Assembly (NCBI GenBank): GCA_024362935.1
Contig: JANCRA010000004.1
Span: forward strand, 25,163,121 to 25,227,120
DNA from: Setophaga petechia
Lineage: Eukaryota > Chordata > Aves > Passeriformes > Parulidae
DNA length: 64,000 nt
Direction of reading: 5' to 3'
Below the pieces are notes generated by a model. It was not told where the DNA came from and made no database searches. It worked only from the letters and a program-made list of their open reading frames with translations. A program made the position numbers and the translations under genes. This document shows, one piece after another, positions 10,985-21,189 of the stretch; the stretch's first letter is position 1; every line of letters starts with the position of its first letter.

Positions 10985-13900
10985 CTTTGTTGCAAATGTG
11001 CATTTATTTTGAAACTAAGACCAAATCTTAAAAGTATTAGGCAACCTAAGTTTGTAAATTGGACATCCTTTTGGATTTTTCAAAAGAACACAGGCATAAA
11101 TCTCCCACTAGATGCTTATCTGCATCATTAAGCCCCTAAATTACTTTATAAACTTGTTGCTTATACTTTTTTTTCCTCGGCAAATTACTTAGAAACCAGA
11201 TGTGCCTTTCCTCAAATGTAGTATTTGCAAGTATGTACCAAATACCTCGGCAGAATTACATTCCTGCTTCGAGCTATTTGGAAAATGTTAATTTAATTTG
11301 CTCTCTTTTTGTTATTCATTTTGGCAACCAGTCACCTAAATCACATGTTATCCTTTCTGCCTTCTTACTGGCTGCCTAAATGTTTTTACTAGGAGAATTA
11401 TGAGTATCAAAGGCATTAAGAGGCAAAGCCCAGGTGATTTGCAACTGATAGGAATTTGAGGATAATAGTTATTGCTGTTTAAATTCACTAAACCTGATGA
11501 TGATCTAGGCATATTTGTGGCTTCCATCTCTTTACATCTAATATAAACCCAGTCACCACAAATCACAGTTACCGCATGCTTATCCACAGGAGTGTTTGCC
11601 AGACACTTTTCTTTTACTGTTGGTTGCTTCACCTGACTGATGGTCCAATAAAGTCTGCATTGACAAATCTGAACTCTAAAAATTAGTGCCCTATCCTGTG
11701 CTTTGGAATTGAAAGAAACATTTAGATGTGATACATACACTTAGGGGCTTAATGACAGACTTATGAGTGTACTAAGTAACTCAGTGTTGAAGACTGGTGT
11801 GAGCTGCCTGGTCATATATGTCCATTAATTCATTTTTATTACCAAATTTAATTTGAAATTGTGGTCATTTCTTACTTTTTGAAATTGATCTAGATAATAA
11901 AAATGTTATTCCAGGTAACATTTAGGCCCAAAGCAGTGTTGACACTTTGTGGTAAGAAAGGTAAATATTTACTTGATGAAAGACTTGCCAAGCCCACAAA
12001 CTCTGTGAAAACATGAGATTTCAGTTAAGTAAGCAACAGGCTTTCTTTCACAAAAATAGCATTCTGGTAGCACTTGGTTTTCATGGGCACTTTTCACCAG
12101 AATTGCAGCATTCTATTTTACAGAGAAAAAGAATACTTTTAAAGAAGTGCTTGGAACGACTTGTCTCTTTTGACCAGATTGGAAGATAAGCACATATATT
12201 TTTGTCTGTTCTGTGGTTTTTCCAAAGATTACATCTATTTTTTAAATGTTCCAGGCTTGGTGCATCATTAAGATAACGAGTACTCAGCTTCCCCAGCATC
12301 ACTCCCTGCCTCCTCTGGCACATTTCCCTGCAAATGCATCTGAAGACTTGTTTGTCTGGGTAAGGGGGCTGAGACAAAAAGAGATGTGCTGCTCTCTTTA
12401 CATGTGTCTACTCCAAACAGCTTGTATCATTCTGCTTCGTTTTTCTTTACAGAAAGAGTGGCTGTGAATTGCCTGGGGACTTCCATGTTTTATGACTTTT
12501 ACCTGCCAGATACAGAATGGCTGAACTCCTCTACACCAGAGAATTGCCATATTTGAGCAGATGGGCTTAAGAAAGTGAAAAAAAATACAGAATTCTGTTT
12601 TCTTGCTCATTTGTGGTTGTCTGGGATAACATACTATCTTCTTTCTGACAGAATAACACCACTTGGAGAGTTAAAGGCAAGAGTGGTCATACAGAGGTAA
12701 AACAGAGCCATTAAGGCAACTCAAGGGAGCAGAGAGGAATTTTAGTTGTGCATATTCCTAATTTCCTGTTTCAAATTTTTTTAGTCCTTTAAAATTATCA
12801 TGCAGACCTGCTCTGCAGATTGGTCATTCCAGAGCCTCTCTGTAAATCAGTGCCTTCATGACTACAGCATAAAAACCTCACTTCAGCTTAATACAACAGA
12901 AAATTTGGCAAGTGCAGGTGCAGCCCCTTTGCCAAGGGTCTGTGGTCCTCATCAAATCAATCACTAGCACTGCTGGAAATGTGAAGATACTCCTGCTTAA
13001 AAGATGGCTGTGTCTGAGTAATGCAAAATCTGGGCTGTGTATTTAACCCCAACCAAGATTGGTCAGGCGGGAAGTGGAGAAGAAGAGCAGTGTGGCTTTC
13101 CACTGGTGCTCCTGCTGTGGTTTGAGGATTTAAAGAGGACTTTGATTTCTCAGCCTTCCTGCCCCACATCACAGACTCTAAAGTTACCACTAGGTAAGGA
13201 TAGGAAACATTTTTATTATGGTGGAGAGAGAGCAGGAAAGGAAAAAGAAAGGTTGTAGCCTTGTGTCTCTGCAAGACAGAGCTTCCCTCAGTACTGGTAC
13301 AAACCATGTTTTATCTTCACCATCCCCACCAACCCTGATGAAGAAGACCTTTTTGTCTCTGCAGAGAGATGCGCCAGAGCAGCCAGGGATATGAAAAAGC
13401 TACATTTGGGAAAGCAGAAGTGCAAACTTTATGCTGCACAAGCCGTTCCATGGTACTTTGGTAAAGGCTCGCCAACCTTACTGCCCCATGGTAAATGTGA
13501 GAAACATGACCCCGTTTTTGCCTGAGAAGTAAAATACCCCAAACCACAGAGATGTAAAACAGGTAGCAGGGCACTCAGTAGGCAGCTGAGTGAATATCCA
13601 TGAGCCTGAAAACTTGGCTGTATTTATCAGCTAACCTGAGGCCTCTTCTATGTAGCTGCACAGTGCTCTGTGAGGCACAACGTAGTACAAAAACAAAGAA
13701 CAAGCAATGCATATAGAAAAGGTTTGGTTTGGTTTCCCTGTCTTTACCTACTTCAATTCAAAGTAGATGATCTCTACAGCTATTGGCTTCATTCCATACC
13801 ATACTACTGACCTGCTCCCTGGAGATATGTGTTTCCAAACCTCAAGTTATTTCCTTTAAATTTAACCTAAATTAAAGAGCCAGAAGAGGGATAAGTGAGT

Positions 13901-15855
13901 GGCGGTCTCTTAGCAAAAAATCTGTCTGTGTTCCAAATTTCCAAAGAGGTCATTTTTCAATTAAAGGACTGCAGTGCTGGAGAGGAGAGTAGAGATGTAT
14001 GATGAAAGCTGGTACCCAAAACTGGTACCTCTCTGTTTCTGGCACTTCATGCATCTAGAATGCTTCATGCATTCTTGCAATTCTAGAAAAGCTTCTCTTG
14101 CATGCCAACTGTCCTGTCTGTAACATCTGCACACTGGGTTTAATTTTTCCTCCCTAAAGCCTGACTTTTGCTAGTGACAAGGCCGGTTAAAAAGGACAAA
14201 TCAACTCAGGAATACAATTTTACACAAACCTTGGCAAAAAGTTAAGCACATTCCTCTCAGGTTCCTCAAAGTTGGATGCCTGTAACAGATGCAGGGGGAG
14301 CCTGGAAAGCCAGCCAGTTCCCTCCTTTCAACCCCTGAGGCTCTTCCCACTTTCTGCACACAATCCTAACCCCATGGGACGTCTCAAGAATGGTCAGTGA
14401 AAGATATTCATCTTCCTTGCTGAAGCACTGAGCAGCACAAATGTGGAGGCTGCTGGAGCTGGCCATCCTGCCATCCTTCCTGCCATCACCATGTCAGGCA
14501 GGTCTCTGACATCCCCTCCAAGGTAGAAGGAAGCAAGGCTCTTCCTCAAGAGCCTTGTTGTTAAAGCCCTTCTGAGCAGACAACTTCAATGCCATTTTTC
14601 AGTTGCCTATTGAAGACCTTCCCCCATGCTTCTCAATCACTTGTTTTGCCATCTGTAAATAAATACAGGCCTCAGAAGGACAGCTTGCCAGGAATACATC
14701 CTTAAACTGCTGTTGTCTTCTACAGAGCCCTTTCCCTGGCTTCATATATCTCCATATTTGACCATTTTAGTGACTAAGGCATTTGTTTTCACTGTGTTTC
14801 AATTCCACCCCACAGTACAAACATTTAAATACATGTAAATGTATTCCAACCACAATTTCCACTGCCCACCGCACACTGGGTAAATTCCCCCCTCCCCAGT
14901 ATATTTTAAGGTCACTTCCATCAGTTCAAACACTGATTATTCAATATATCAAGTATCCAAGCTGATAGCTGATGACAGCCGGAAACCGTAAGCTGCCTTG
15001 AGGTTTGTATTCCTATCAGCCCCTGCAGCTGGGTGATGAGGGACTTTTTTTTACTGCCATTGAAACCATTAGGTTGCTGTAGTTTGTTTGGTTTCAGCTT
15101 ACCATAATTGCTGCCATTTCCATGGTTGATTTGGGCTATGTTTGAAGTTGATGTACAATACAAAGTGCGCTGCATGTGTAGCTGCTCTCCACGTGTCAAG
15201 ACATTAGAAAGAGGGAGAGTGTGTGTATATGTGTATGTGTGCATATATATAAACATCTGCCATGTAGCTGTCTTCTACTTACACATGTTTCTGAGGGGTT
15301 TACTCTACTAAGGGCAACTGAGTGTCTTAACTGCCCTCACAGTGATTCAGGTTCCTGCTACTGGGGATATTAATTTTGGTTGGGTGGGAGCAGACAGCAC
15401 AAGAAGGAAAAAAGTGGGATGACAAGCAGAAAATAATGTATCCAGAATTCCAGACTACAAATCTCTTGAGCAGAGAGGTGTATGAGGATATGAAGCTATC
15501 AGGGTGGTATTGTTCATGGCCCTGGGACTCCTATCTCTCTTTGAGGAACTGTAATTCAGTGCAGTCACAGAGGTCTCCTTACTACAATCAGCAAGGTCAA
15601 CACAAATCCCTGGCCCACAGATCTGGAGGGAATCCTAGCATGGGAAAGAACAGGTAACAGCTGGCATGGGAAGATAGGGCAGTCCTTCCTTGGAGCTGCT
15701 GACACAGGACCTCAGGACAATGAGGTAAAAGTACTTTCTTGGGTGACTTTTGCTGCTTCTCCGGTTCTCATTTGTAACTGAAGGACAACAAAGGTGCTGC
15801 CCATTACCTTCTCATACATATGTGGGACAAGCTCCTTCAGGACAAAATAATCTTC
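10985..15855. other. Gene-free AT-rich sequence
   Basis: The longest frame is 130 codons on the minus strand (11740-11348). It opens with GTG, ends with a hydrophobic stretch and has no recognisable domain. A perfect 10-bp hairpin lies at 14534-14557 (separate entry) and a GT/TA-rich run at about 15219-15250. I see nothing else I can support. Confidence 0.5.
14534..14557. repeat. Perfect 10-bp hairpin with CCTC loop
   Basis: The arms CAAGGCTCTT (14534-14543) and AAGAGCCTTG (14548-14557) pair exactly around a 4-nt loop, and a G-T and an A-T pair can extend the base. It resembles a terminator stem but has no following T-run, and this is a eukaryotic genome, so no terminator role is proposed. 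Confidence 0.85.
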
Positions 15856-15861
15856 TAGAAA

Positions 15862-15946
15862 CAATAATAATAATAATAATCATAATCCAAATCCACCTTC
15901 CAAATAATTAGGATTGGGATTAGGACTTTTATTATTCATTAATAAG

Positions 15947-15997
<51 letters not shown>
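15862..15997. repeat. Compound microsatellite: (AAT)n, then (TA)13, then (GA)12
   Basis: An AAT run at about 15862-15882 is followed after a short interval by uninterrupted TA dinucleotides (15947-15972) that switch directly to GA dinucleotides (15973-15997). Such compound arrays are length-variable. The TA part is easily unwound and the GA part is all-purine on one strand. Confidence 0.95.
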
Positions 15998-16499
15998 TCT
16001 TTTTTTGAGTCTTACTTGCCCTATGCTGACCAAGGCTGACAATCATCACTTTGTCCCTTCGAATCTCCAGGAAGTAATAATAAAAGAAAAGGAGAATGAA
16101 GGAAGCTACCACTGGAGGGACTTTCTTGAAGCCATATGAGAACTAGAGGAGAAAGAAAGAGTGCTCATGGGTAAGAGGACAATTCTTCACTGAATCCCCT
16201 TCTTTTTTACATTGTTTGCAGCTTCCAGCACACCTGGGAGACACAGCAGCATATCATGAGGTAGAAATAAATACAACTAGACAGGTGAAAGAAGAGAAGT
16301 GTACACACATGATGTGTTGAAGTAGCTGTAGTGGATGGACTAGAAGTGGTTTTTCATGTGTGTCTGAATGCCCTGCCCATGATAGTTAACAGGATGGAAG
16401 CTCCCACGTTTTGCTTCACACTTTTGTTTTCTTTGGTGGTGTGGAGGAATACATATAGTGCAGATATCTCAGGGTGCAGCTGCAGCAGAAAGGTGCAGA

Positions 16500-16900
16500 C
16501 TGAGCCTGAGGCAAAAGCTGTGAACTGGTGACGACTCTTTGTATAACAAAAGGAACAGGGACCTGTGAAACCCATCAGGTGACCAGATGGGTTTCCTCTC
16601 AGGAGGAAGATCTGAGACTTTCCATGCTTGGACTGTGACAGTATAAAAGCTATGGGGTTCCTTTTCTGTGGGTTGTCCTCGGAGGCACCAGCTTGAGCTG
16701 TCTCTGAATTACTGCACCGTGAATAAATGGCTTTGTGGAATGAGACATCTGAGACTGTGCCATTGGAAACCCAGTCTGATTTTGTGAGAGTGGGGTGTGC
16801 AGGGAGTCGTGTGGGGTTCCTGTGGGGTTACTGGAGCTGTCAGCTCTGAAGGGGCTGCAATATCAGCAGTGACAGTCTGTGGTGGCAGCACTGCGACTGC
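16500..16900 (+). mobile_element. Probable LTR-like block (TATA box and poly-A signal in LTR spacing)
   Basis: TATAAAAGC at 16642-16650 is followed 80 bp later by AATAAA at 16722-16727, with a GC-richer leader between. That spacing is typical of the U3/R part of compact avian LTRs. The downstream 16745-16900 segment is GT-rich and would be U5 or internal leader. I cannot find TG/CA termini or a target-site duplication, so the limits are approximate. A host promoter with a closely spaced poly-A signal is less likely but not excluded. Confidence 0.4.
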
Positions 16901-16904
16901 CAGA

Positions 16905-18935
16905 GTGGCTCCTAGATGGTCAGACTGGTAAGTTTCCTTAAGAGATGGGAAAAACAGCTATTTCATGGCAAATACCTTCCCAGAGATGGAGATTGCACTG
17001 AAAACAGGGGTTCCACTGTCCCAGTGTCACTGGTGGACATGATGAATGAGATTCCTTGTGCCTGGCACCCCTCAGTCTCATGGTGCGCACCAGCGCAGGA
17101 CTTCAGGAGATACACGTGGCAAGCAGCAGACCTTAAGCTGATAGCAGCTGTGCATTTGTCTCCTCTCTGACTGTAGTTAAATCAGAGTACCAACACCCAA
17201 GGACAGAGTTCCTACATATGTACTGAACTAGCCCAACACTCTGCTTCCAGTTCTGTCCAAGAACAAATGCTAGCAGAGGAGTGGAGGAACAGGAAACAAG
17301 TACAAGAATCAAATGGTTACAGCTCTGAGGGCTGTTCTGGGGCCCTTAATCACTACAGCCACAGAGCTGTGCCTAAGTGTGTCTCAGGCAGTGGGCGGCT
17401 GGAGGCTGAACCTTAGGTCTGCTCTGGAGGTGTGCTGGTTTGTCTCCCTTCATCCTTTTTGGAGAATTGGACCTCAGTACTTCATTCAAGGCCTTGCTTT
17501 GAGATCCACAGGTTAAATGCCATATAGGGATTGAACACCAGGGTATAATAAGGTGTAGCATAATAAAGGATGTGGAACTCGGGACCTGGCTTCAGAATAG
17601 TTCAGGTGTCCCAGAGGAATGCTCATGCACATGCTCTGTGCTCTGTCATTCCACATTTGCCTCTTCTCCCACAGAGGCTGATCCATACCTCCTGTCCCCT
17701 TTTGCACTGTCACCCCCCCCAGTCCTGTGATCCTTCACTTCTCCTACTTGCTTATTGATGTTCTGCTCCTCCTGAATGCCCTGTCTCCATCCTACATTAG
17801 CCAGCTCTGTCCCAACATTTTGTCTGGACATGCTGGCATTAGACACCCGGGCGGGTGGATTACAGCCTGCTTTTTTGTGTGTGAGTCCTGAACCATGGCT
17901 AAAGAGCAGCTAATGTAACTGTGCAAATCAATACTTGTTCACACCTGCATTTTCATTCACTCTCAGGATCTGCTGAGACATCACTGGTGAAGAAATGTCC
18001 TCGGTAGAGCAAGGATTTAAGGTCTGGAAAGGGACCAGTGGTCTCTTTTCTGCCTTCCCCATTCCCAAGTCTCAGCAGCACTGGCATATCCACCCGCCTA
18101 GTCAAAAACCACAATGCGAGCAAAATGCAGGGGAGTTTCAGTTCTGCAAAAAATCATGGTGGCTATCTAACATGAGCCCTCCTTTACAGCAACACCTTTA
18201 CTAGACCCTCCTTTCACCCATCACTCAGTGAATGGTTCATTTCAGCATCTCATGATAGACCATCTGTAGCATTCCCTACTATCACAACTTCAAGAAGTAT
18301 TTTTGACCCATTAGTCCTCTGTCCAAGCTAACATTTTTGGAAATACTACAGACAGGCTGCAGACACTGTATTTGCTGACACTGACCAAAATCAGAAGCAT
18401 TTCACTTGAAAAACTGCTGGCAGCTGCAAAGCTGACTGTGGAAAAGCTGTAAAGAAGTTGCAGTAACAAAAAAGAAAATAAACAACAGCAAACACCCCAC
18501 ACACATTTGGAATTGTTTTGCCATTCACATGAAGCTCTGCTTCAAGCAGCCCTTTTTCTGCATCATGCTTTGCAGAGATGCCTCTGGGCTCCCAAGCCTG
18601 AGGGTGACACCTCAGCTCAGGACAGGGCGCCCCAGCCAGACTGGCACATAGTAAAGAGGGCAAGGGCTGGCCACCAGTCTACTGTGTAACAGAAGCCACA
18701 AAACATTCCCCCACAGCCCAAGGGAATGGTGATCTCCAGAAGCACATCAAGCAAGTTGTCTGGTTTTCTGCTGCTGCTGTTGTTGGTTCTAAGCCAATCT
18801 TTGCCCAGGTGTGGGGCATGCAGGCCTCGTTGATCTGGCAGCACAGAAGGTGGTTTGGTGCATAGCAGACACAGCAAGTGGAAGCTGGGCTGAGCAGCCA
18901 GGTCTACAGGAGCACAGGAATTCTGATCTCCTGGT
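16905..18935. other. Gene-free sequence of moderate GC
   Basis: GC is somewhat higher than elsewhere and several short overlapping frames occur on both strands, none with a recognisable domain. A C8 run sits near 17712 and a CTG/TTG-rich run near 18770-18785. I see no clear splice-flanked exon and no nameable repeat. Confidence 0.45.
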
Positions 18936-18937
18936 TA

Positions 18938-19008
18938 AAAAAAAAAAACACAAAAAAACACCCCAGAAAACAAGAGAAATCCAACAAAACAAAACAGGAA
19001 ATCTTTTC
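18938..19008. repeat. A-rich tract leading into the GGGAA satellite
   Basis: An A12 run and several ACAAAA/AAAACA steps lie immediately left of the GGGAA array. They may be the poly-A end of an old retroelement from which the purine repeat expanded, a common origin of such satellites. No element body is recognisable upstream. Confidence 0.7.
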
Positions 19009-19009
19009 A

Positions 19010-19633
19010 GGGAAGGGAAGGGAAGGGAAGGGAAGGGAAGGGAAGGGAAGGGAAGGGAAGGGAAGGGAAGGGAAGGGAAGGGAAGGGAAGGGAAGGGAAG
19101 GGAAGGGAAGGGAAGGGAAGGGAAGGGAAGGGAAGGGAAGGGAAGGGAAGGGAAGGGAAGGGAAGGGAAGGGAAGGGAAGGGAAGGGAAGGGAAGGGAAG
19201 GGAAGGGAAGGGAAGGGAAGGGAAGGGAAGGGAAGGGAAGTTCCAGGAAGGGAAAGGAAGGGAAGGGAAGTTCCGGGAAGGGAAGTTCCAGGAAGGGAAG
19301 GGAAGGGAAGGGAAGGGAAGTTCCGGGAAGGGAAGTTCCGGGAAGGGAAGGGAAGTTCCGGGAAGGGAAGTTCCGGGAAGGGAAGTTCCGGGAAGGGAAG
19401 GGAAGTTCCGGGAAGGGAAGGGAAGGGAAGGGAAGGGAAGGGAAGGGAAGGGAAGGGAAGGGAAGGGAAGGGAAGGGAAGGGAAGGGAAGGGAAGGGAAG
19501 GGAAGGGAAGGGAAGGGAAGGGAAGGGAAGGGAAGGGAAGGGAAGGGAAGGGAAGGGAAGGGAAGGGAAGGGAAGGGAAGGGAAGGGAAGGGAAGGGAAG
19601 GGAAGGGAAGGGAAGGGAAGGGAAGGGAAGGGA
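19010..19633. repeat. GGGAA pentanucleotide satellite, 624 bp
   Basis: About 125 copies of a 5-bp GGGAA unit. Two near-perfect blocks (19010-19240 and 19416-19633) flank a central segment where units are replaced by TTCCG or TTCCA. The plus strand is all purine outside that centre. Each pure block meets the canonical G-quadruplex pattern (GGG runs separated by two A), and the strand asymmetry also allows triplex formation. The 260-280-codon open frames on both strands (Gly-Arg-Glu-Lys or Pro-Ser-Leu-Phe repeats) exist only because the 5-bp unit never makes a stop; they are not genes. Copy number is likely variable and hard to assemble. Confidence 0.98.
19241..19415. repeat. Variant core of the satellite with nine TTCC(A/G)GGAA palindromes
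   Basis: TTCCAGGAA or TTCCGGGAA begins at 19241, 19271, 19286, 19321, 19336, 19356, 19371, 19386 and 19406. The spacings are 15, 20, 30 or 35 bp, all multiples of the 5-bp unit. Each 9-mer fits the TTC-N3-GAA pattern bound by STAT dimers and contains ETS-type GGAA half-sites. A single TTCC variant unit probably arose once and spread by unequal exchange. Any protein binding is inference. Confidence 0.9.
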
Positions 19634-19639
19634 TCCTTT

Positions 19640-19975
19640 CTTTGCCTTAGCAGGAAGTGGCTGTAAAATCAAATGAAGATCAAGGATATTAAAACTGGAG
19701 GGGATGTCAAGCCATGAAAAGCTGAAATACTGAAGAATGCCCTTGCAACACCTTTTTTCAGGGAGAGTGGAGGATAAGAAAGTTGGGTACATTTATTTCA
19801 TCACTTGTGACTTTAAAGTCTCTTTGTTTGGGGGACAAAAAGAAGAAATAAAGAAAAGAAGACTTCTCAAAGTCCTACGTCTGAATAAGCCAAAACCCTC
19901 ACACTGAATGAATTATAAATCATTTCTATAGTGATTTAGTTGTTTTAGGGAAATCCTATACCTCTTCCTACATGC
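19640..19975. other. Short gene-free spacer between satellite and LTR
   Basis: AT-rich sequence with no recognisable feature. It separates the right end of the GGGAA array from the LTR that follows. Confidence 0.5.
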
Positions 19976-19980
19976 CCATA

Positions 19981-20515
19981 CTGATAAGAAGACTGGAACA
20001 GAACAGCATTTTATTCACTTGATAAGGATAGTAAAACAGAACAACACTTTTATCAAGGACAGTGGAACAGAACAGTACAGCCTTGGAGAAATAGATAAAG
20101 GATGTAACTTACGGAAACAGAAGCCATGCAAAACACAAGCAGGGTGCCAGCTCAGCTCTGCAAAGCTGACAAAGCAAAAGTTATACAAAACAATGATATT
20201 GAGCATACTCAGATGCAGGGGTTGAGGAGCAGACACCTAAAAAGGACACTAGACATTAAAGATAGATCCAAAAGAATCATAAAAGGACTTCCAATAAGGG
20301 GTGCAACTATGTCAAATAAGGTGAAGGAAGTGGGGATAGCTAATGAGTATGTAATCAGTGTGTATTATAAAACTCTGTTTACCTCGCACTCAGCACAATT
20401 GATTAGGGGAAGGATCCTCTAAGTGACCAGCGTGCTGCAATAAATAATGCCTGCTTTCTAATATGCAAATCTCAGTTTGAAAGTTTCTATCCAACCAATT
20501 TCAGTATCAATACAA
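19981..20515 (+). mobile_element. ERVL-type songbird LTR, plus strand
   Basis: The 3' half matches the songbird ERVL LTR layout as I know it: an 'aatgagtatgtaatcag' stretch, a TATA-like TATTATAAAA (20363-20372), AATAAA at 20439-20444 inside 'gctgcaataaataatgcc', then 'tgctttctaat' and 'ccaatttcagta' near the 3' end. The U3 part contains degenerate repeats of an 'acagaacag' unit (about 20000-20080). Both ends are approximate; a TG start at about 19982 is possible, but I find no clear target-site duplication. No internal viral genes follow, so it is a solo LTR or an eroded fragment. Confidence 0.7.
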
Positions 20516-20789
20516 TCACAGAGTGCTCTTGCTAACCATCAGAAGGGATGTAAAATCCACCCAAGCATTAGGATCTTACAGCAAAAGAGTCACTCAAATC
20601 AACAGTTCCACTGACTCACCTCAGAGGTCAATATCTTTTGTTGATGAAGTAATGGATTTTTTAATGAACATGGTGTATTTTTTACATCTCCCTTCATTAA
20701 GAAATGGGCATAGTAGGCCCAAATGAGTGTAAATAAAAAGCAGAGTAGAGTTTCATGTTAGGAGATAAAATGAAATCCAGGGCTTACCT

Positions 20790-21180
20790 CAACCTGATTT
20801 AACTGTAGTTAAAACAATGATTGCAACACTGATGTTGTGATGTCATATGATAGAGGCAGACCAACCTTGAGCAGAGAGCTTTAATCAGGGAACAACAGGG
20901 GATAGAAGTGATGACACACAGTCACCAGCAAAGAGTTCATAAATTAGAATTAGTCAATAAACCAATGTGTGCAATATTCTGGTGATGTTGGCTGCGAACC
21001 ACCTAGCAATGAAGAGGCAGATGAGACCTTCTTTTGTCAGTTGGAAGAAGACTCTTATTGTCTGCAGGCAGTAATCCTCCTGTGCCAGTGTTAGATCACG
21101 TACGGTGATGGTCTCGCCCAAGCCCCTCTGCTGGCACAGGGACTGCCTCAGCTTCCCTGTGACTTTGTAGCAAAACTAAG
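20790..21180 (-). mobile_element. Possible minus-strand LTR or other repeat remnant
   Basis: Read on the minus strand, a 'gattaaagctctctgctc' segment near 20870-20890 resembles a variant poly-A signal in an R region. The block 20985-21170 is richer in GC and CpG (including CGTACG) than its surroundings. I cannot define termini or a family. It could be unrelated unique sequence. Confidence 0.25.
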
Positions 21181-21189
21181 GAAAGCTTT

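Noticed and set aside
11348..11740. 130-codon minus-strand frame ending in a hydrophobic tail
   Set aside because: Opens with GTG, no domain recognised, no splice or promoter context.
14534..14557. Rho-independent terminator-like stem
   Set aside because: No T-run follows and the genome is vertebrate, so the feature class does not apply.
18811..19792. Three long open frames of 261-279 codons (Gly-Arg-Glu-Lys and Pro-Ser-Leu-Phe repeats)
   Set aside because: They exist only because the 5-bp GGGAA unit contains no stop in any frame; they are satellite translation, not proteins.
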